A stretch of DNA of 64,000 nt. Source: Pseudomonas cerasi (GTDB lineage: Bacteria > Pseudomonadota > Gammaproteobacteria > Pseudomonadales > Pseudomonadaceae). The stretch spans positions 2,947,001 to 3,011,000 of the forward strand of contig NZ_LT222319.1 in assembly GCF_900074915.1 (NCBI RefSeq), given 5' to 3'. Numbering within the stretch: the stretch's first letter is position 1; the number at the start of each line of letters is the position of its first letter. The position numbers and the translations under genes were made by a program. This document shows positions 1-12,042 of the stretch, piece after piece. The notes below the pieces were generated by a model that saw only the letters and a list, made by a program, of their open reading frames with translations, made no database searches and was not told the origin of the DNA.

Positions 1-2258
1 AAGGCCGGCCAGATTTCCCAGGCCATTGCGTCGAAACCGAAGCCCGCCACACTGGCGGTATGACTGCCCGCGTGCAGATCGAAGGCCTCACGGTGCCAGT
101 CGATCAGATTGTTCAGCGTGCGGTGTTCGACCATCACGCCCTTGGGTTGGCCGGTCGAGCCCGAGGTGTAGATCACATAGGCGAGATGGGTCGCATCGAG
201 CGTGGCGATATGAGGATTGTCTTGCTGCTCCGGCCAGTTTGCCAGGTCCAGCTCGATCAGCGGGGTGTTCAATCCCGCCAGGCCCATCCCTTGCAGGCGT
301 TCGACAAACGCCGGTTGAGCCAATACCGCAAACGGCGCGCTGTCGCCGAGCAGATAGGCAATGCGTTCGTCCGGGTGCGCCGGATCGACCGGCACATAGC
401 CCGCACCGGCCTTGAGCACTGCCAGCAAGCCGACCAGCGTCTCCAGGCTGCGCCGCGCTACCACCGCCACACGGTCATCGGGTTGTACGCCAAGACTAAG
501 CAAATGATCGGCGAGCGCATTGGCCCGCGCGTTCAGCTCGCGGTAGCTCAGGTGTTGTGCACCTACCTGTGCGGCAATGGCGTCAGGCTGCTGCTCTGCC
601 AGCTGTTCGATACGCTGATGAATCGTCAGCCTGCGTTCGTAGTCGGCACGTCGGTCATTGAAGTCCAGCAACAACCGCGCACGCTCGCTGGCAGGCACGA
701 TATCAAGCTGTTCGACCGGCATCTGCGGCGTCTGCTCCAGCGCATCGACCACGCTTTCCATGGTCCATTGCATATAGGCGCAAATGCTTTGCGGGTCGAT
801 GCCTGCGGTGGCTTGTGCCGTCAAGCCAAAGGCTTCACCCAGATCATCGACGCTCAGTACCAGCGGATAATTGCTGCGCTCCTGAGCCTGTAGCACTTCA
901 ATGCCTTGCCATGTTTCACCGGACGCCTGCGCCGGCGCACTGTGGCGGTAGTTGAGCAACGCGTTGAACAACGGCGTCGGCGCCTTTACCCCACTGCAGC
1001 GCTGCGCCAGTGCCAGCGGTGCGTGTTCGTGGCGCATCAGCGCGGTCAGGCGCTGATGGGTGGCGCGCACTGCGGCTTGCACGCCCTGCTCAGCCAGATC
1101 GAGGCGCAGCGGCAATGTGTTGATGAAGATGCCCAGAGCCCGTTCTGTGGCTTCGGCACCCAGCAGGCGTCCCATCAGCACGGTGCCGAATACCACCCGC
1201 GACTGTCCGGCGAGGCCCGCCAGCACCCGTGCCCAGCCCAGATGGAACAGGCTGGCGACACTGATGCCCAAGGTACGCGACTGAGCGCGCAGGCGCTGAC
1301 ACAACTGCTGATCGAGCGTGACGCTGTGCTCTTCGATGGCATCGCCCTCACCGCTCAAATCCTGCAGGCCGTAGGCCAGTGTCGGTTCGTCGAGATCACC
1401 CAGCATTTCGCGAAAAAACGCTTCATGCTGAGCTTCGCTGACGCCCAGCAGCGCCTGTCCGACATAGTTGCGAAACGGTACCGGTACGCCCAGCATTTCG
1501 GCTTGCCCTGACAGGCAGGCCTGTATTTCATGGCGCACCACCTCAAGGGCACTGTGGTCCATGGCAATGTGGTGGAACAGCAGCGTAGCTTCGACCCTTT
1601 GCCCTGCCGCAGGGGCATGGCAGACTAGGCGCATCAGCGGCGCCTGGCCCAGGTCCATCGTCAGGTCTGCCGCGAGCGGTGAGCGGTCGACTTTCAGTTC
1701 AGCGTGGCGCCAGACCACCTGCACCGGGGTTTCTAGCCCCTTCCAGTGCACCGACGTACGCAGAATGTCATGCCGGGTAATGACGGTTTGCAACGCCTCG
1801 GCGAACGCGTTCAGACGTGCCTGATCGGAAAAGGCGAATTGCACCTGCATGACATAGGGATCGCCCTGGGTGGCGGTGACGTGGTGGTAAAGAATGCCCT
1901 GCTGCAGCGGCGCCAGCGGGTAGATGTCCTGGACATTCGCGGCATCTCCCGGTATCGCGTCCATCAACAGGTCGATAGCCGCCTGATCAAGGTCCACCAG
2001 CGTCACCATCGCGGGAGTGATTAACTCGCAACCCTGTTCGATGCCGTTGGCTGGCAATGCCGGTGCGCCGCGCTTGCCGTTCTGATAATCGCCCTGTTCG
2101 ATGAGCTCGATCAGCGCCGGCTTATGCTCACGCAGATGTTCAAGTAGCCCGTTCTCGGTCAAGGCACGGCGATTGCCCTGTACCACCAATTGACCGTCCT
2201 TGACCGTCAGGTGGATTTCGTGAGCTTTGAGTGTCGCCAAGAGTTCGTTGATGCTCAC
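1..2258 (-). CDS. syfB: Syringafactin-type NRPS, second synthetase, N-terminal part (runs off the window)
   Basis: This is a non-ribosomal peptide synthetase read on the minus strand with no stop before the window edge. It starts with GTG (2256-2258), overlapping the stop of the upstream NRPS gene in a GTGA, so the two are translationally coupled. Residues 1-50 look like a TubC-type N-terminal docking domain (SINELLATLKAHEIHLTV). A condensation domain follows, with the first His motif HHVTATQGD, typical of dual epimerisation/condensation domains, and a core HHIAMDH. An adenylation domain then begins and shows the YTSGSTGQPKG loop and FDAMAWE. The visible pocket residues D-A-W match the leucine-type domains of the neighbouring gene. 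Calling it syfB rests on gene order and the predicted Leu; the remaining modules and the thioesterase lie outside the window. Confidence 0.8.
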   Translation of the reverse strand, partial: MSINELLATLKAHEIHLTVKDGQLVVQGNRRALTENGLLEHLREHKPALIELIEQGDYQNGKRGAPALPANGIEQGCELITPAMVTLVDLDQAAIDLLMDAIPGDAANVQDIYPLAPLQQGILYHHVTATQGDPYVMQVQFAFSDQARLNAFAEALQTVITRHDILRTSVHWKGLETPVQVVWRHAELKVDRSPLAADLTMDLGQAPLMRLVCHAPAAGQRVEATLLFHHIAMDHSALEVVRHEIQACLSGQAEMLGVPVPFRNYVGQALLGVSEAQHEAFFREMLGDLDEPTLAYGLQDLSGEGDAIEEHSVTLDQQLCQRLRAQSRTLGISVASLFHLGWARVLAGLAGQSRVVFGTVLMGRLLGAEATERALGIFINTLPLRLDLAEQGVQAAVRATHQRLTALMRHEHAPLALAQRCSGVKAPTPLFNALLNYRHSAPAQASGETWQGIEVLQAQERSNYPLVLSVDDLGEAFGLTAQATAGIDPQSICAYMQWTMESVVDALEQTPQMPVEQLDIVPASERARLLLDFNDRRADYERRLTIHQRIEQLAEQQPDAIAAQVGAQHLSYRELNARANALADHLLSLGVQPDDRVAVVARRSLETLVGLLAVLKAGAGYVPVDPAHPDERIAYLLGDSAPFAVLAQPAFVERLQGMGLAGLNTPLIELDLANWPEQQDNPHIATLDATHLAYVIYTSGSTGQPKGVMVEHRTLNNLIDWHREAFDLHAGSHTASVAGFGFDAMAWEIWPA

Positions 2259-5200
2259 AGGGTAATCTCCATGTTCTCTGTGATGGCTGCGTAGCCCGCC
2301 AGCGTAGGTTGTTCGAAAAGCGCCCGTACATCGGCCTCGATGCCTTCCTGTCGCAGGCGCGCAGTCAGACTCACCGCCAGCAGCGAATGACCGCCCAGCT
2401 CGAAAAAGTTGTCATGACGGCCGACCTGCCCGACCCCGAGCAGTTCGCTCCAGAGCCTGGCCAGCAAAGCTTCGGTTTCGCCTTGCGGTGCTTCATAAGG
2501 GCGGGTCAGGAGCGCATCCTGCCCGGGCGCAGGCAGCGCCTTGCGGTCCAGCTTGCAGTTGGGGCTAAGGGGCATGGCATCCATATGCACGAACAGTGCT
2601 GGCACCATGTAATCCGGCAACTGCGCGCGCAGCACCTCACGCAAGGTCTCGACCGGCAGCTGTGTGCCGGTGTAATAGGCCACCAGCCGCTGCCCGCCCG
2701 GTTGCTCGTCGCGCACCAGAACGATTGCCTGTTCGATACTCGGATGGTTGATCAGGCAGGCCTGAATGTCGCCCGGTTCGATACGCAATCCGTGGATCTT
2801 CACCTGATCGTCGTTGCGGCCAAGGAACTCGAGGTTACCGTCTGCCCGCTGGCGTACCAGATCGCCACTGCGGTACAGGCGATCACCCGTCACGAAGGGG
2901 CTGTCGATAAAACGCTCGGCGTCGGTCTTTGGCAGGTTCAGGTAGCCACGCGTCACCCCGGCACCGCCGATATGCAGCTGGCCGATAACCCCCTGCGGTA
3001 CGGGCTGGTCATGGGCATCGAGCACGTAAAGCCGCGTGTTGCTGATCGGACGCCCGATAGGCAAGGCGCTGTCCGGCACGGCTTCGTTGGGTCGCAGCGT
3101 CCAGACACTGCAATCGACGGTGGTTTCGGTCGGGCCATACACGTTGTGCAGGCGCACCCCTGGCAAACGTTTGCGTAGCTGCGCGGCCATCTCCACGGTC
3201 AGCTCACCGCCCCCGCAGACCACGTCGGTCAGGCTGCTGCACGCGCTGCTCTGCGGCAGATCGAGAAACTGCTGCAACAGCGCAGGAACGAACTGCACCA
3301 CGCTGACCTGGCGTTCCTGAATCACTTGCGCCAGGTAGGCAGGATCGCGCTGGCCGTCAGGACGCGCGAGCACCAGCGCAATACCACTGCTCAGTGGCCA
3401 GAAGATCTCCCAGACCGAGGCGTCGAAGCTGATCGGGGTCTTTTGCAGCAAGACGGTGTCCGAGCTGGGTGGGCACAATACCGAGCTCCACTGCACCAGG
3501 TTGCTGACGTTACGGTGCTCGACCATCACCCCTTTCGGCGTGCCGGTGGAGCCCGAGGTGTAGATCACATACGCCAGATGCTCCGCGGTCAGGCCGGTAA
3601 CGCGCGGATTCTGATTACGCTGTGCGTCCCAGGTCACGCTGTCCAGATCGATCCGCAGGGCGTGCTCGTCGTCGAGCAGATCGCGGGTGCCGGCCTGTAC
3701 CAGCAAGGCGACCGGCGTGCTGTCCTTGACCATGTACTGCAAACGCTCGCGCGGGTAGCTGGGGTCCAGTGGTACGTAAGCGCCACCGGCCTTGAGGATC
3801 GCCAGCAGACCGATCACCATCGACAGGCCGCGCTCGACGCAGATCGCGACCCGTTGATCGGGCCGCACGCCCAGATCGATCAGGTGATGAGCCAGGCTGT
3901 TGGCCTGTTCATTGAGCTGGCGATAGCTCAATTGTGCACTTCCGGCGCGCAGGGCTATCGCCTGCGGCGTACGCACCGCCTGGGCTTCGAACAGCCCGTG
4001 CAGGGTTTGCTGAAGATCGTGGTGGATCGCCGTGGCGTTGAAGTCGACCAGCGAACGCTGCCGCTCTTCAGCGCCGAGTACCGACAGGTGCTGCACCGGC
4101 AGATCCGGCTGGCCTTCAAGGGCGTCAAGCATGGTCACCAGCGTCTGCTGCACATAAGCACAGATACGTTGCGCCCCTACCCGGGGTGGCACGGTAACGC
4201 TCAGACGCAGGCTGTCGCCCAGATCGTCGACGTTGAGGCTCAACGGGTAGTTGGTGTGCTTCTCGCTGATCAGAATCTCCAGGCCTTGCCATGCATCGAG
4301 CTGCGCATCCTGGCGCGCCTGGCCAGCTGCGTGTCGATAGTTGAGGATTGCACTGAACAACGGTAATGGCGCTGCCACCCCGCTCCAGCGCTGTGCCTGA
4401 GCCAGGGATGCGTGCTCATGGCCAAGCAGTGCCGCCAGTCGGGCATGTGTGGCACGTGCGCCGTCGCGCACACTGAGGTTGCCCAGATCGACCCGCAACG
4501 GCAGCGTATTGATGAACATGCCCATACCACGGTCGGCACCCGCACCGCCCTGCAAACGACCCAGCAGCACAGTGCCGAATACCACGCGGTCATTGCCGGT
4601 GGCCGCGCCCAGAACCCGCGCCCAGGCCAGATGCAACAGGCTGGCGACGCTGACACCCAGCTGTCGCGCCTGACTGCGCAGGCGCTGTAGCAACGCATCG
4701 GGCAGCACCTGCTGGGCTTCCTCGATGCAACGGCCGTCACCCTGCACATCGCGCAGATCGAATGGCAACGTCGGCTCGTCTATATCGCCCAGTTGTTCGC
4801 GGAAATATGCCTCATGCTCCGCTTCGCTGACACCCAGGCGTGCCTGAGCCACATAGTTGCGATATGGCACAGCGGGCTGAGTCGGGCCCGGCTCGCCGCG
4901 CAGATGGGCGAGTATTTCTTCGCGCATGACTTCGAGTGCAGTGGCGTCCACCACAATGTGATGGAAGCGCAGCGTTGCCGACAGGCCTGGGCCTTCCGCA
5001 TCCGGGCAGTAGGCCAGGCGGATCAGCGGCGCACAGCTCAAGTCCAGACGCGCCGCGCCCGCCGGGGTGTCGATTTGCGCCATTGTCACACGCTCGACAA
5101 GCAGATCCGCCTGGCGCCAGACCACCTGTTGCGGCGTTTCCAGGCCTTCCCAGACGATCGCCGTGCGCAGACTGTCGTGCCGCGCGATGACCTTGCGCAA

Positions 5201-8200
5201 GGCGGCGGCCACTGCCTCCAGACGCTCCGGGCTGTCGACGTTCATGCGCAATTGCAGCAAGTACGGGTCGCCCTGCTCGGCAGTCAGGTGGTGATAGAGG
5301 ATGCCTTCCTGCAGGGGCGCCAGAGGGTAGATTTCCTGAACATTGGCCGCACCGCCAGGCACCGTGGCGACAATGCGCTCGATGGTCGTCTGGTCGAGCT
5401 GTGACAGGCTCAGCAGCTCTGGCGTGATGTGGGTGCAACCGGCCGGAACGCGATTGAGCGGCGTCGGGACTTCACGCCCTTTACCCACGGATGCGGCCAG
5501 CGCGGCGACGGTCGGCTGGCCGAGCAGGACACGTACATCGACGCTGAGTCCGGCGTTGCGCAAGCGCTCGACCAGACTGACTGCCAGCAGTGAGTGGCCG
5601 CCCAGTTCAAAGAAGTTGTCATGCCTGCCGACTTTTTCCAGGCCAAGCACGTGCGCCCAGAGATCAGCCATAAGGGTCTCCGTTGCACCCACGGGTGCCT
5701 CGTAGGCCTGACTGGTCAGCGCTTCCAGCTCCGGGTCCGGCAAGGCACGGCGGTCAAGCTTGCCATGGCTGGTCAGCGGCAGCGCGTCCAGGCGTGTGAA
5801 GGCCAGCGGCACCATGTGCGCGGGAAGACGGGCACGCAACGCCTCGCGCAGCGCTTCGGGTTCGACGGGAGCATTTTCGGTGAACCAGGCCAGCAAACGG
5901 TCACCGCGCACCAGCACCACGGCGTCCTGCACTTCGGCCTGACTGGCCAGCGCCGACTCGATTTCGCCCAGCTCGATGCGCATGCCGCGAATTTTCACCT
6001 GATCGTCGTTGCGCCCCAGATAGTCCAGGCTGCCATCGGCATTCCAGCGCACCAGATCGCCGCTGCGATACAGGCGCGCCTGCATTGCGGCACTGAACGG
6101 GTCGGCGATAAAACGCTCTTCGGTCATTTGCGGACGATTCAGATAGCCACGGGCAACCCCCGCGCCACCGATATACAGCTCGCCGACGACACCCACCGGC
6201 ACTGGCTGCAACTGCTCGTCCAGCACATACACGCGAGTGTTGGTGATCGGACCACCGATATGCAACGGGCCGCCCGGCTGCACGGCACCAGAGGTCGCCA
6301 CCACAGTGGTTTCAGTCGGGCCGTAATTGTTGATCACGGCGAAGCCAGGGTCGCTGTCGAACTGGCGCAAGCGGTCGCCGCCGATCAGCAACGTGCGCAG
6401 CGTCGGGTGCTGGCGCGGGCGTCTGAAGGCCTGCTCGGCCACCGGGGTGGGCAGGAAACCGACCTGAAGTGGCTGTTCCAGCCACCAGTCGAGCAGTTCA
6501 TCGACGTGCTCGTTGCCGACTTCGGCCGGTGGCAGATGCAGCACTGCACCGGCACACAGCGCCGGCCACACTTCCCAGGCCATGGCGTCGAAGCCGAAAC
6601 CGGCCACGCTCGCCGTATGACTGCCAGCCTGCAGAGCGAACGCCTGACAGTGCCAGTGCACCAGATTGACCAGCGTGCAGTGCTCGACCATGACGCCCTT
6701 GGGCTGACCGGTGGAGCCGGAGGTGTAGATGACGTACGCCAGTTTTTGCGCATCAAGGTCCGCAACGCAGGGGTTATTGCCGGAAGAACCAGGCCAGTCA
6801 GCCTGCTCGATGTTCACCCGGGCAGTATCGCCGGCCAGATCATGAGTCAAGTTTTCAGTCAGAACCACGCGGGGCGCGCTGTCCTGCAGCAGGTAGGCAA
6901 TACGCTCAGCCGGATAGACCGGGTCGACCGGCACGTAGGCCGCACCGGCCTTGAGCACCGCCAACATGGCAACCAGGCGTTCGGGACCACGGTGCAGGCA
7001 CAGGGCAACGCGTTCATCGGTTTTGACGCCCAGACCCATCAGATGGTGGGCCAGGCGATTGGCGCGCTGGTTGAGCTGAGCGTAGGTCAGGACATGGCCG
7101 CCCTGAATCACCGCTGGGCTGTCTGGCTGGCTGGCAGCCTGCGCTTCGATCAACGCATTCACGGTGCAGTCCTGCGGGAACGGCTGCTCGCTGCCATTGA
7201 AATCGAGCAACAAATGGTTGCGCTCTGCCGCGTCGAGAATCGCTACATTCTCCAGCCGCAGCGGCAGCGCCTGTTCCAGGGTGTCCAGCAGATGCTCCAG
7301 CGTGTTGAGCACCCAGCCAACGATACGCTCGGCTCCCATACCCTGCTGCGCCAGCATATGCAGGTCGAAACCTTCGCCCAGATCGTCCACGCAGAGGGTC
7401 AGCGGGTAGTTGCTGCGTACATCGCCACCGAGCACCCGCACGCCTTGCCAGAGCCCTTCGCCGTCCTGCGGTTTTACCTCCCCGCTGTGGCGATAATTGA
7501 GCAAGGCACTGAACAGCGGGGAACCCGATGCCACCGCACTGCAGCCCTGGGCGAGTACCAGTGAAGCCTGCTCGTGAGCGATCAGCGCAGACAGCTTCGT
7601 GTGAACCGCTTTGACGGCTGAACGAGTGTCCTGCGCCGTATCCACGCGCAGCGGCAAGGTATTGATAAACACACCGAGTGCCCGATCAGCGCCCTCACCG
7701 CCCATGCGTCCCAGCAACACAGTGCCGAACACCACGTCGCGACGATTGGCGAGCACGCCCAGAACCCGCGCCCATACGACGTGCATCAGACTTGCAGCGC
7801 TCACCCCGAGCTGGCGTGCCTGTTCGCGCAGCCGCAGCGCCAGCTCAGGGTCGAGGGCCCGTCGCATCCTCCTCGATGCCACTGCCATCGGCGTGTACGT
7901 CCTGTATGCCAAAAGGCAGGGTTGGCTCATCGACGTCACCGAGCATTTCAGTGAAAAACGCTGTGTGGCTTGCCTCATCATTGGCCAGGCGTACTTGCGC
8001 GACGTAGTTGCGATACGGCACTGGCGTTTTCAAGTCATAGCGGTGGCCGAACAGCAACGCTTGCATCTCGCGGCTGACGATCTCCATCGCCGTGTTATCC
8101 AGCACCAAGTGGTGAAAGAGCAGAATGGCGACGGTTTCGCCGCTCGACGATTGCTGGGCATGCACCAGACGCATCAAGGGGGCCTGGGTCAGATCCAGTC

Positions 8201-11200
8201 GATGATGACGAGCGTCGAACTGGCATTGCAGACGGTCGATGACAGCCGTTTCGGGGTCTTCGGCCTCGAACTCGATGGCTTGTACCGTCAGCTCGGCATT
8301 GCGCCAGACCACCTGTTGCGGGCTTTCCAGGCCTTGCCATACCACTGAGGTGCGCAGGATATCGTGGCGGTCGATAACCTCCTGCAAGGCCGCGGCCCAA
8401 CTGTACAGGCGCTCCGGCGTGTCGAACGCCAGGCGCCATTGCAGCAGATAGGTATCGCCGTGCTCTGCGATCAGGTGGTGATAGAGAATGCCTTCCTGCA
8501 GCGGTGCCAGCGGGTAGATATCCTGCACATTGGCAGCACCGCCCGGTACGCTGGCGACGATGCGGTCAATGGCTGACTGTTCGAGCGCCACCAGACTCAA
8601 CATGCCCGGAGTGATCTGCTTGCAGCCTGCCGGAATAAGGTTTGCCGGCACTTTGAAGGTGTTGACGTCCGTCTGAGATGCCGCCAGAGCGGCCAGTGTC
8701 GGCTGGCTGAGCAGCACATGCACATCCGCCTTGAGTCCGGCCTTGCGCAGTTGCTCTACCAGACTGACGGCCAGCAGTGAATGGCCGCCCAGTTCGAAAA
8801 AGTTGTCGTGCCGCCCTACGCGCTCGATGCCCAGCACTTGTGCCCAGATGGCCGCCATGGCGATTTCCACTTCGCCCTGTGGTGCTTCATAAGCGTTGCC
8901 GAGCAGGTACGCCGGGTCGGGATCGGGCAGCGCACGACGGTCAAGTTTGCCGTTGGCCGTCAATGGCAGCGACGCCAGCCGGGTAAAGGCGCGCGGCACC
9001 ATGTAGCCCGGCAGACGTACGCGCATTGCCGCTGACAGCGTGTCGGTGTCGACCGTGGCGGTTTCGGTGAACCAGGCAAGCAGATGGAGATCGCGAACCA
9101 GCACGACTGCGTCTTTCACACCGTCCAGACTGGCCAGCACCGACTCGATTTCGCCCAGCTCGATGCGCATGCCTCGAATCTTCACCTGGTCGTCGTTACG
9201 GCCCAGGTAATCCAGAGTCCCGTCGCCGTTCCAGCGTACAAGATCGCCACTACGGTACATGCGTGCCTGCGCGACATCGCTGAACGGGTCGGCAACAAAG
9301 CGCTCGTCGGTGAGTTGCGGCTGGTTCAGATAGCCCCGCGCAACACCCTCACCGCCAATGTAAAGCTCACCGGGTACTCCGACGGGCATCGCTTGCAAGT
9401 GCTTGTCGAGTACGTAAACACGGGTGTTGGCGATGGGGCCGCCAATGTGCAGCGCGCCATTGGCCTGCACCTGACCGGAGGTGGCGACAACGGTGGTTTC
9501 GGTCGGACCATAGTTGTTGACCACGGCATAACGGCGGTTGTGAGTGAACTGGCGCAGACGATCGCCGCCGATCAGCAGCGTACGCAAGGTCGGATGGTCC
9601 TGATTCTGGCTGAAGGCGTACTCGGCCACCGGGGTGGGAAGAAAGCTCACGTCCAGCGGTTGCGCGCGCCACCAGTCGAGCATGGCTTCAATGTCCTCAC
9701 CACCGTCCTGGACCGGCGCCAGATGCAGGGTTGCACCAGCACACAGGGTCGGCCAGACCTCCCAGGCCATCGCGTCAAAACCGAAGCCGGCCAGGCAAGA
9801 AGTATGACTGCCCGCCTTCACATCGAAAGCCTGACAGTGCCAGTCAACCAGATTGGCCAGGGTTCGATGCTCTACCATCACGCCTTTGGGCTGGCCTGTG
9901 GAGCCGGATGTGTAAATGACGTAGATCAGATTGTCGCTGCCCAGCCCCGCTACCTGCGGATTATTCTCGGCACCCTGGCCGCCGGTGCAATGGTCCAGCT
10001 CAATCAGCGGCATTGCCAGCGGCGGCAGACGCTCGATCAGCGAAGACAGGGTCAGCACCACCACCGGCGCGCTGTCACTGAGCAGATAATGCAGGCGTTC
10101 ACGCGGGTGCGACGGGTCGATGGGCACATAAGCCGCCCCCGCCTTGAGGATGGCCAAAAGCCCTACCAGGGTTTCCAGGCCACGGCGCGAAACGATTGCC
10201 ACGCGATCGTCAGGGCGTACGCCCTGGTAGATCAGACGCTGAGCCAGGGCATTGGCCTGCCGGTTGAGTTGCGCGTAGGTCAGGTGTTACCCCTGGAATA
10301 TCGCCGCCACGGCATAGGGGCGAGTACGGGCCTGCTGTTCGATGCGTCGATGAATCAGTTGCTCGTCGCCCACAGCCGTTTCAGTCTGATTCCAGGTCTG
10401 CAGTTGCAATTGCTCGGCAGGTGCAGACAGGTGGAAGTCCTGAATCTTCAGAGCCGGGTTTTCCAGCCCCTGTTCCAGAACGTGCAGCAAGCGTCCGGCA
10501 ATCGCCGAGGCCTCGTCGTCATCGATCCAGGCACGGTGGTGAACCAGGTGCAGCGAGGCACCGTCGTTGCAACTGTTGCTGCGCAAGTGGATGGCCAGCG
10601 GCGTCGCCTCGTAACCATTGGACACTTTTACCGTCCGCGCCTGCGCATCGGTGTAGCAGTAACCGTGGTCCTCCAGCTCGTAGGACACCGAAACTTCGAA
10701 CAGTTGCGCCCGTCCCTCACGCGACAATTCGAGGCTGCGATTGAGCTCGCTCAAGGGGAAGCGCTGATGACGGAAGTCACGTTTCAGTGCGTCACGCACC
10801 TCGACCACCAAGGCAGCGAAGTCCAGCCCGTCGTCGAAAGCCATGCGCACGGCACTGACCTGAGCGAAGTGACCCAGCGTCGCCTTGAAGCGCGCGCCGC
10901 TGCGGTTGAGCAGCGGCAGCCCGACAATCCACTCGTCGCGTTGCGCAGTGCGCGTGAAATAGACATGCAGAACCGCCAGCAGTACATGAAACGCAGAGGC
11001 GTTGTGGTGCTCGGCAAATTGTTTCATGCGCGCATGTAAGGTGCCGGGAAGCGGCTGCACCCAGGCATGGGACGGCGCCGGGTCAGTCGCCCGGCGGTTG
11101 TGATAGCGCGACACCAGCAACGGCTCCGGCAAATCGCGGTATTTCTCCAGCCAATAGGCCCTGTCCAGCGAATAGCGTTCTGATGCCTGATACCGGGCAT

Positions 11201-11753
11201 CGTCTGCAATGAAGTCGCTGTACCCCGGTGCAACCAGTTCGAGGTCTTTACCTGCCATCAATGCGCTGTAAAGCTCGCCCAGGGACTTGAACAACTGTGC
11301 GAAACCCCAGCCATCGAGAATCAGGTGGTGGGCCTGGCCTGCCAGCCAGTGGCGATCATCCGCCAGACGGATGAGGCAAAAGTCGAGTAGCGGGCTGCCG
11401 TCGAGCACGTACGGGCGGCGCATGCTGTCGTTGATCAGTGCTCGCGCTGCCTGCTCCGGCTCGGGGTGGCTGCCGAGGTCGTAAAATGGCAGTGACACCG
11501 GCATGGAGGCCGCATAAGTCTGAAGCGGCACGCCATCCGCTCCGGCACCCGGCATCAGCACCGTGCGCAGCGCCTCATGTGCACCAACCAGTTGCTCCAG
11601 CGCCTTGTGCAGGGTTGTCGGGTCAACCGCTCCGGACAGTTGCAGATAGCCGCCAATGTTATAAAGCGGAGAGTCACCGCGGCTGATCTGATCAAGCCAG
11701 ACGTCGCGCTGAGCAGCGGTCAATGGGAATGTTGCGGCGCTGGAGGCGAGCAT
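2255..11753 (-). pseudogene. syfA: Syringafactin-type NRPS, first synthetase (C-A-T x3), broken by a nonsense codon and a frameshift
   Basis: Read through, this encodes about 3165 residues in three C-A-T modules. C1 (HHLILDGWG) is followed by A1-T1, then two dual E/C-type condensation domains with HHLIAEHGD and HHLTAEQGD motifs, each with an A and a T domain (DNFFELGGHSLLAV). Pocket residues, aligned by eye to the GrsA phenylalanine domain, are DAWFLGNVVK (Leu) for A1 and A2, and DAWQVGVVDK (Gln-like) for A3. Leu-Leu-Gln followed by Leu is the syringafactin order. Two lesions split it: an in-frame TAA at 10287-10289 early in A1 (codon 489, where the A4 paralogue has Gln), and a +1 frameshift near 7858-7860 in C2, just after GSGIEEDAT. 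Removing one G there restores the spacing seen in C3. The ATG at 11751-11753 has AAGGA upstream. A full-length product is not expected. Confidence 0.85.
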
Positions 11754-12042
11754 GACTCAAGGTCCTTCTTGGCAGGTAGGCAGCGGATTAAGCACTGCCG
11801 TCCCAGCTGTGTATGGCCCCTTAAACCCGGACAGTGCCGTACGGCCAAATGCCAGCGCAGATACACTTTCGGCGGATTGCAATCCTGTCCCTGTTTTTTG
11901 TTACAGACGCAGGATGAAAGCTTAGGCTGAATACCCAAAGACCAAGTGCCATCATCAGGCTTATCAGTAAGTGCAATCAGTAGTTGCCGCGCAGCAGTCG
12001 ACATGGTCCGTCTTTGCGCGGTCGGAATCAGGAAAGCTCAAG

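Noticed and set aside
5594..7564. 656-codon open frame on the plus strand
   Set aside because: It is antisense to the NRPS modules, whose frame has all A/T/C domain motifs; high-GC coding DNA commonly leaves such shadows.
9084..11039. 651-codon open frame on the plus strand
   Set aside because: Shadow of the first NRPS module on the other strand; no protein-family motif in its translation.
12003..12042. Earlier start for the LuxR regulator
   Set aside because: The ATG at 12003 is in another frame, and the extended frame from 11971 lacks a ribosome site; GGAAAG supports 12043.
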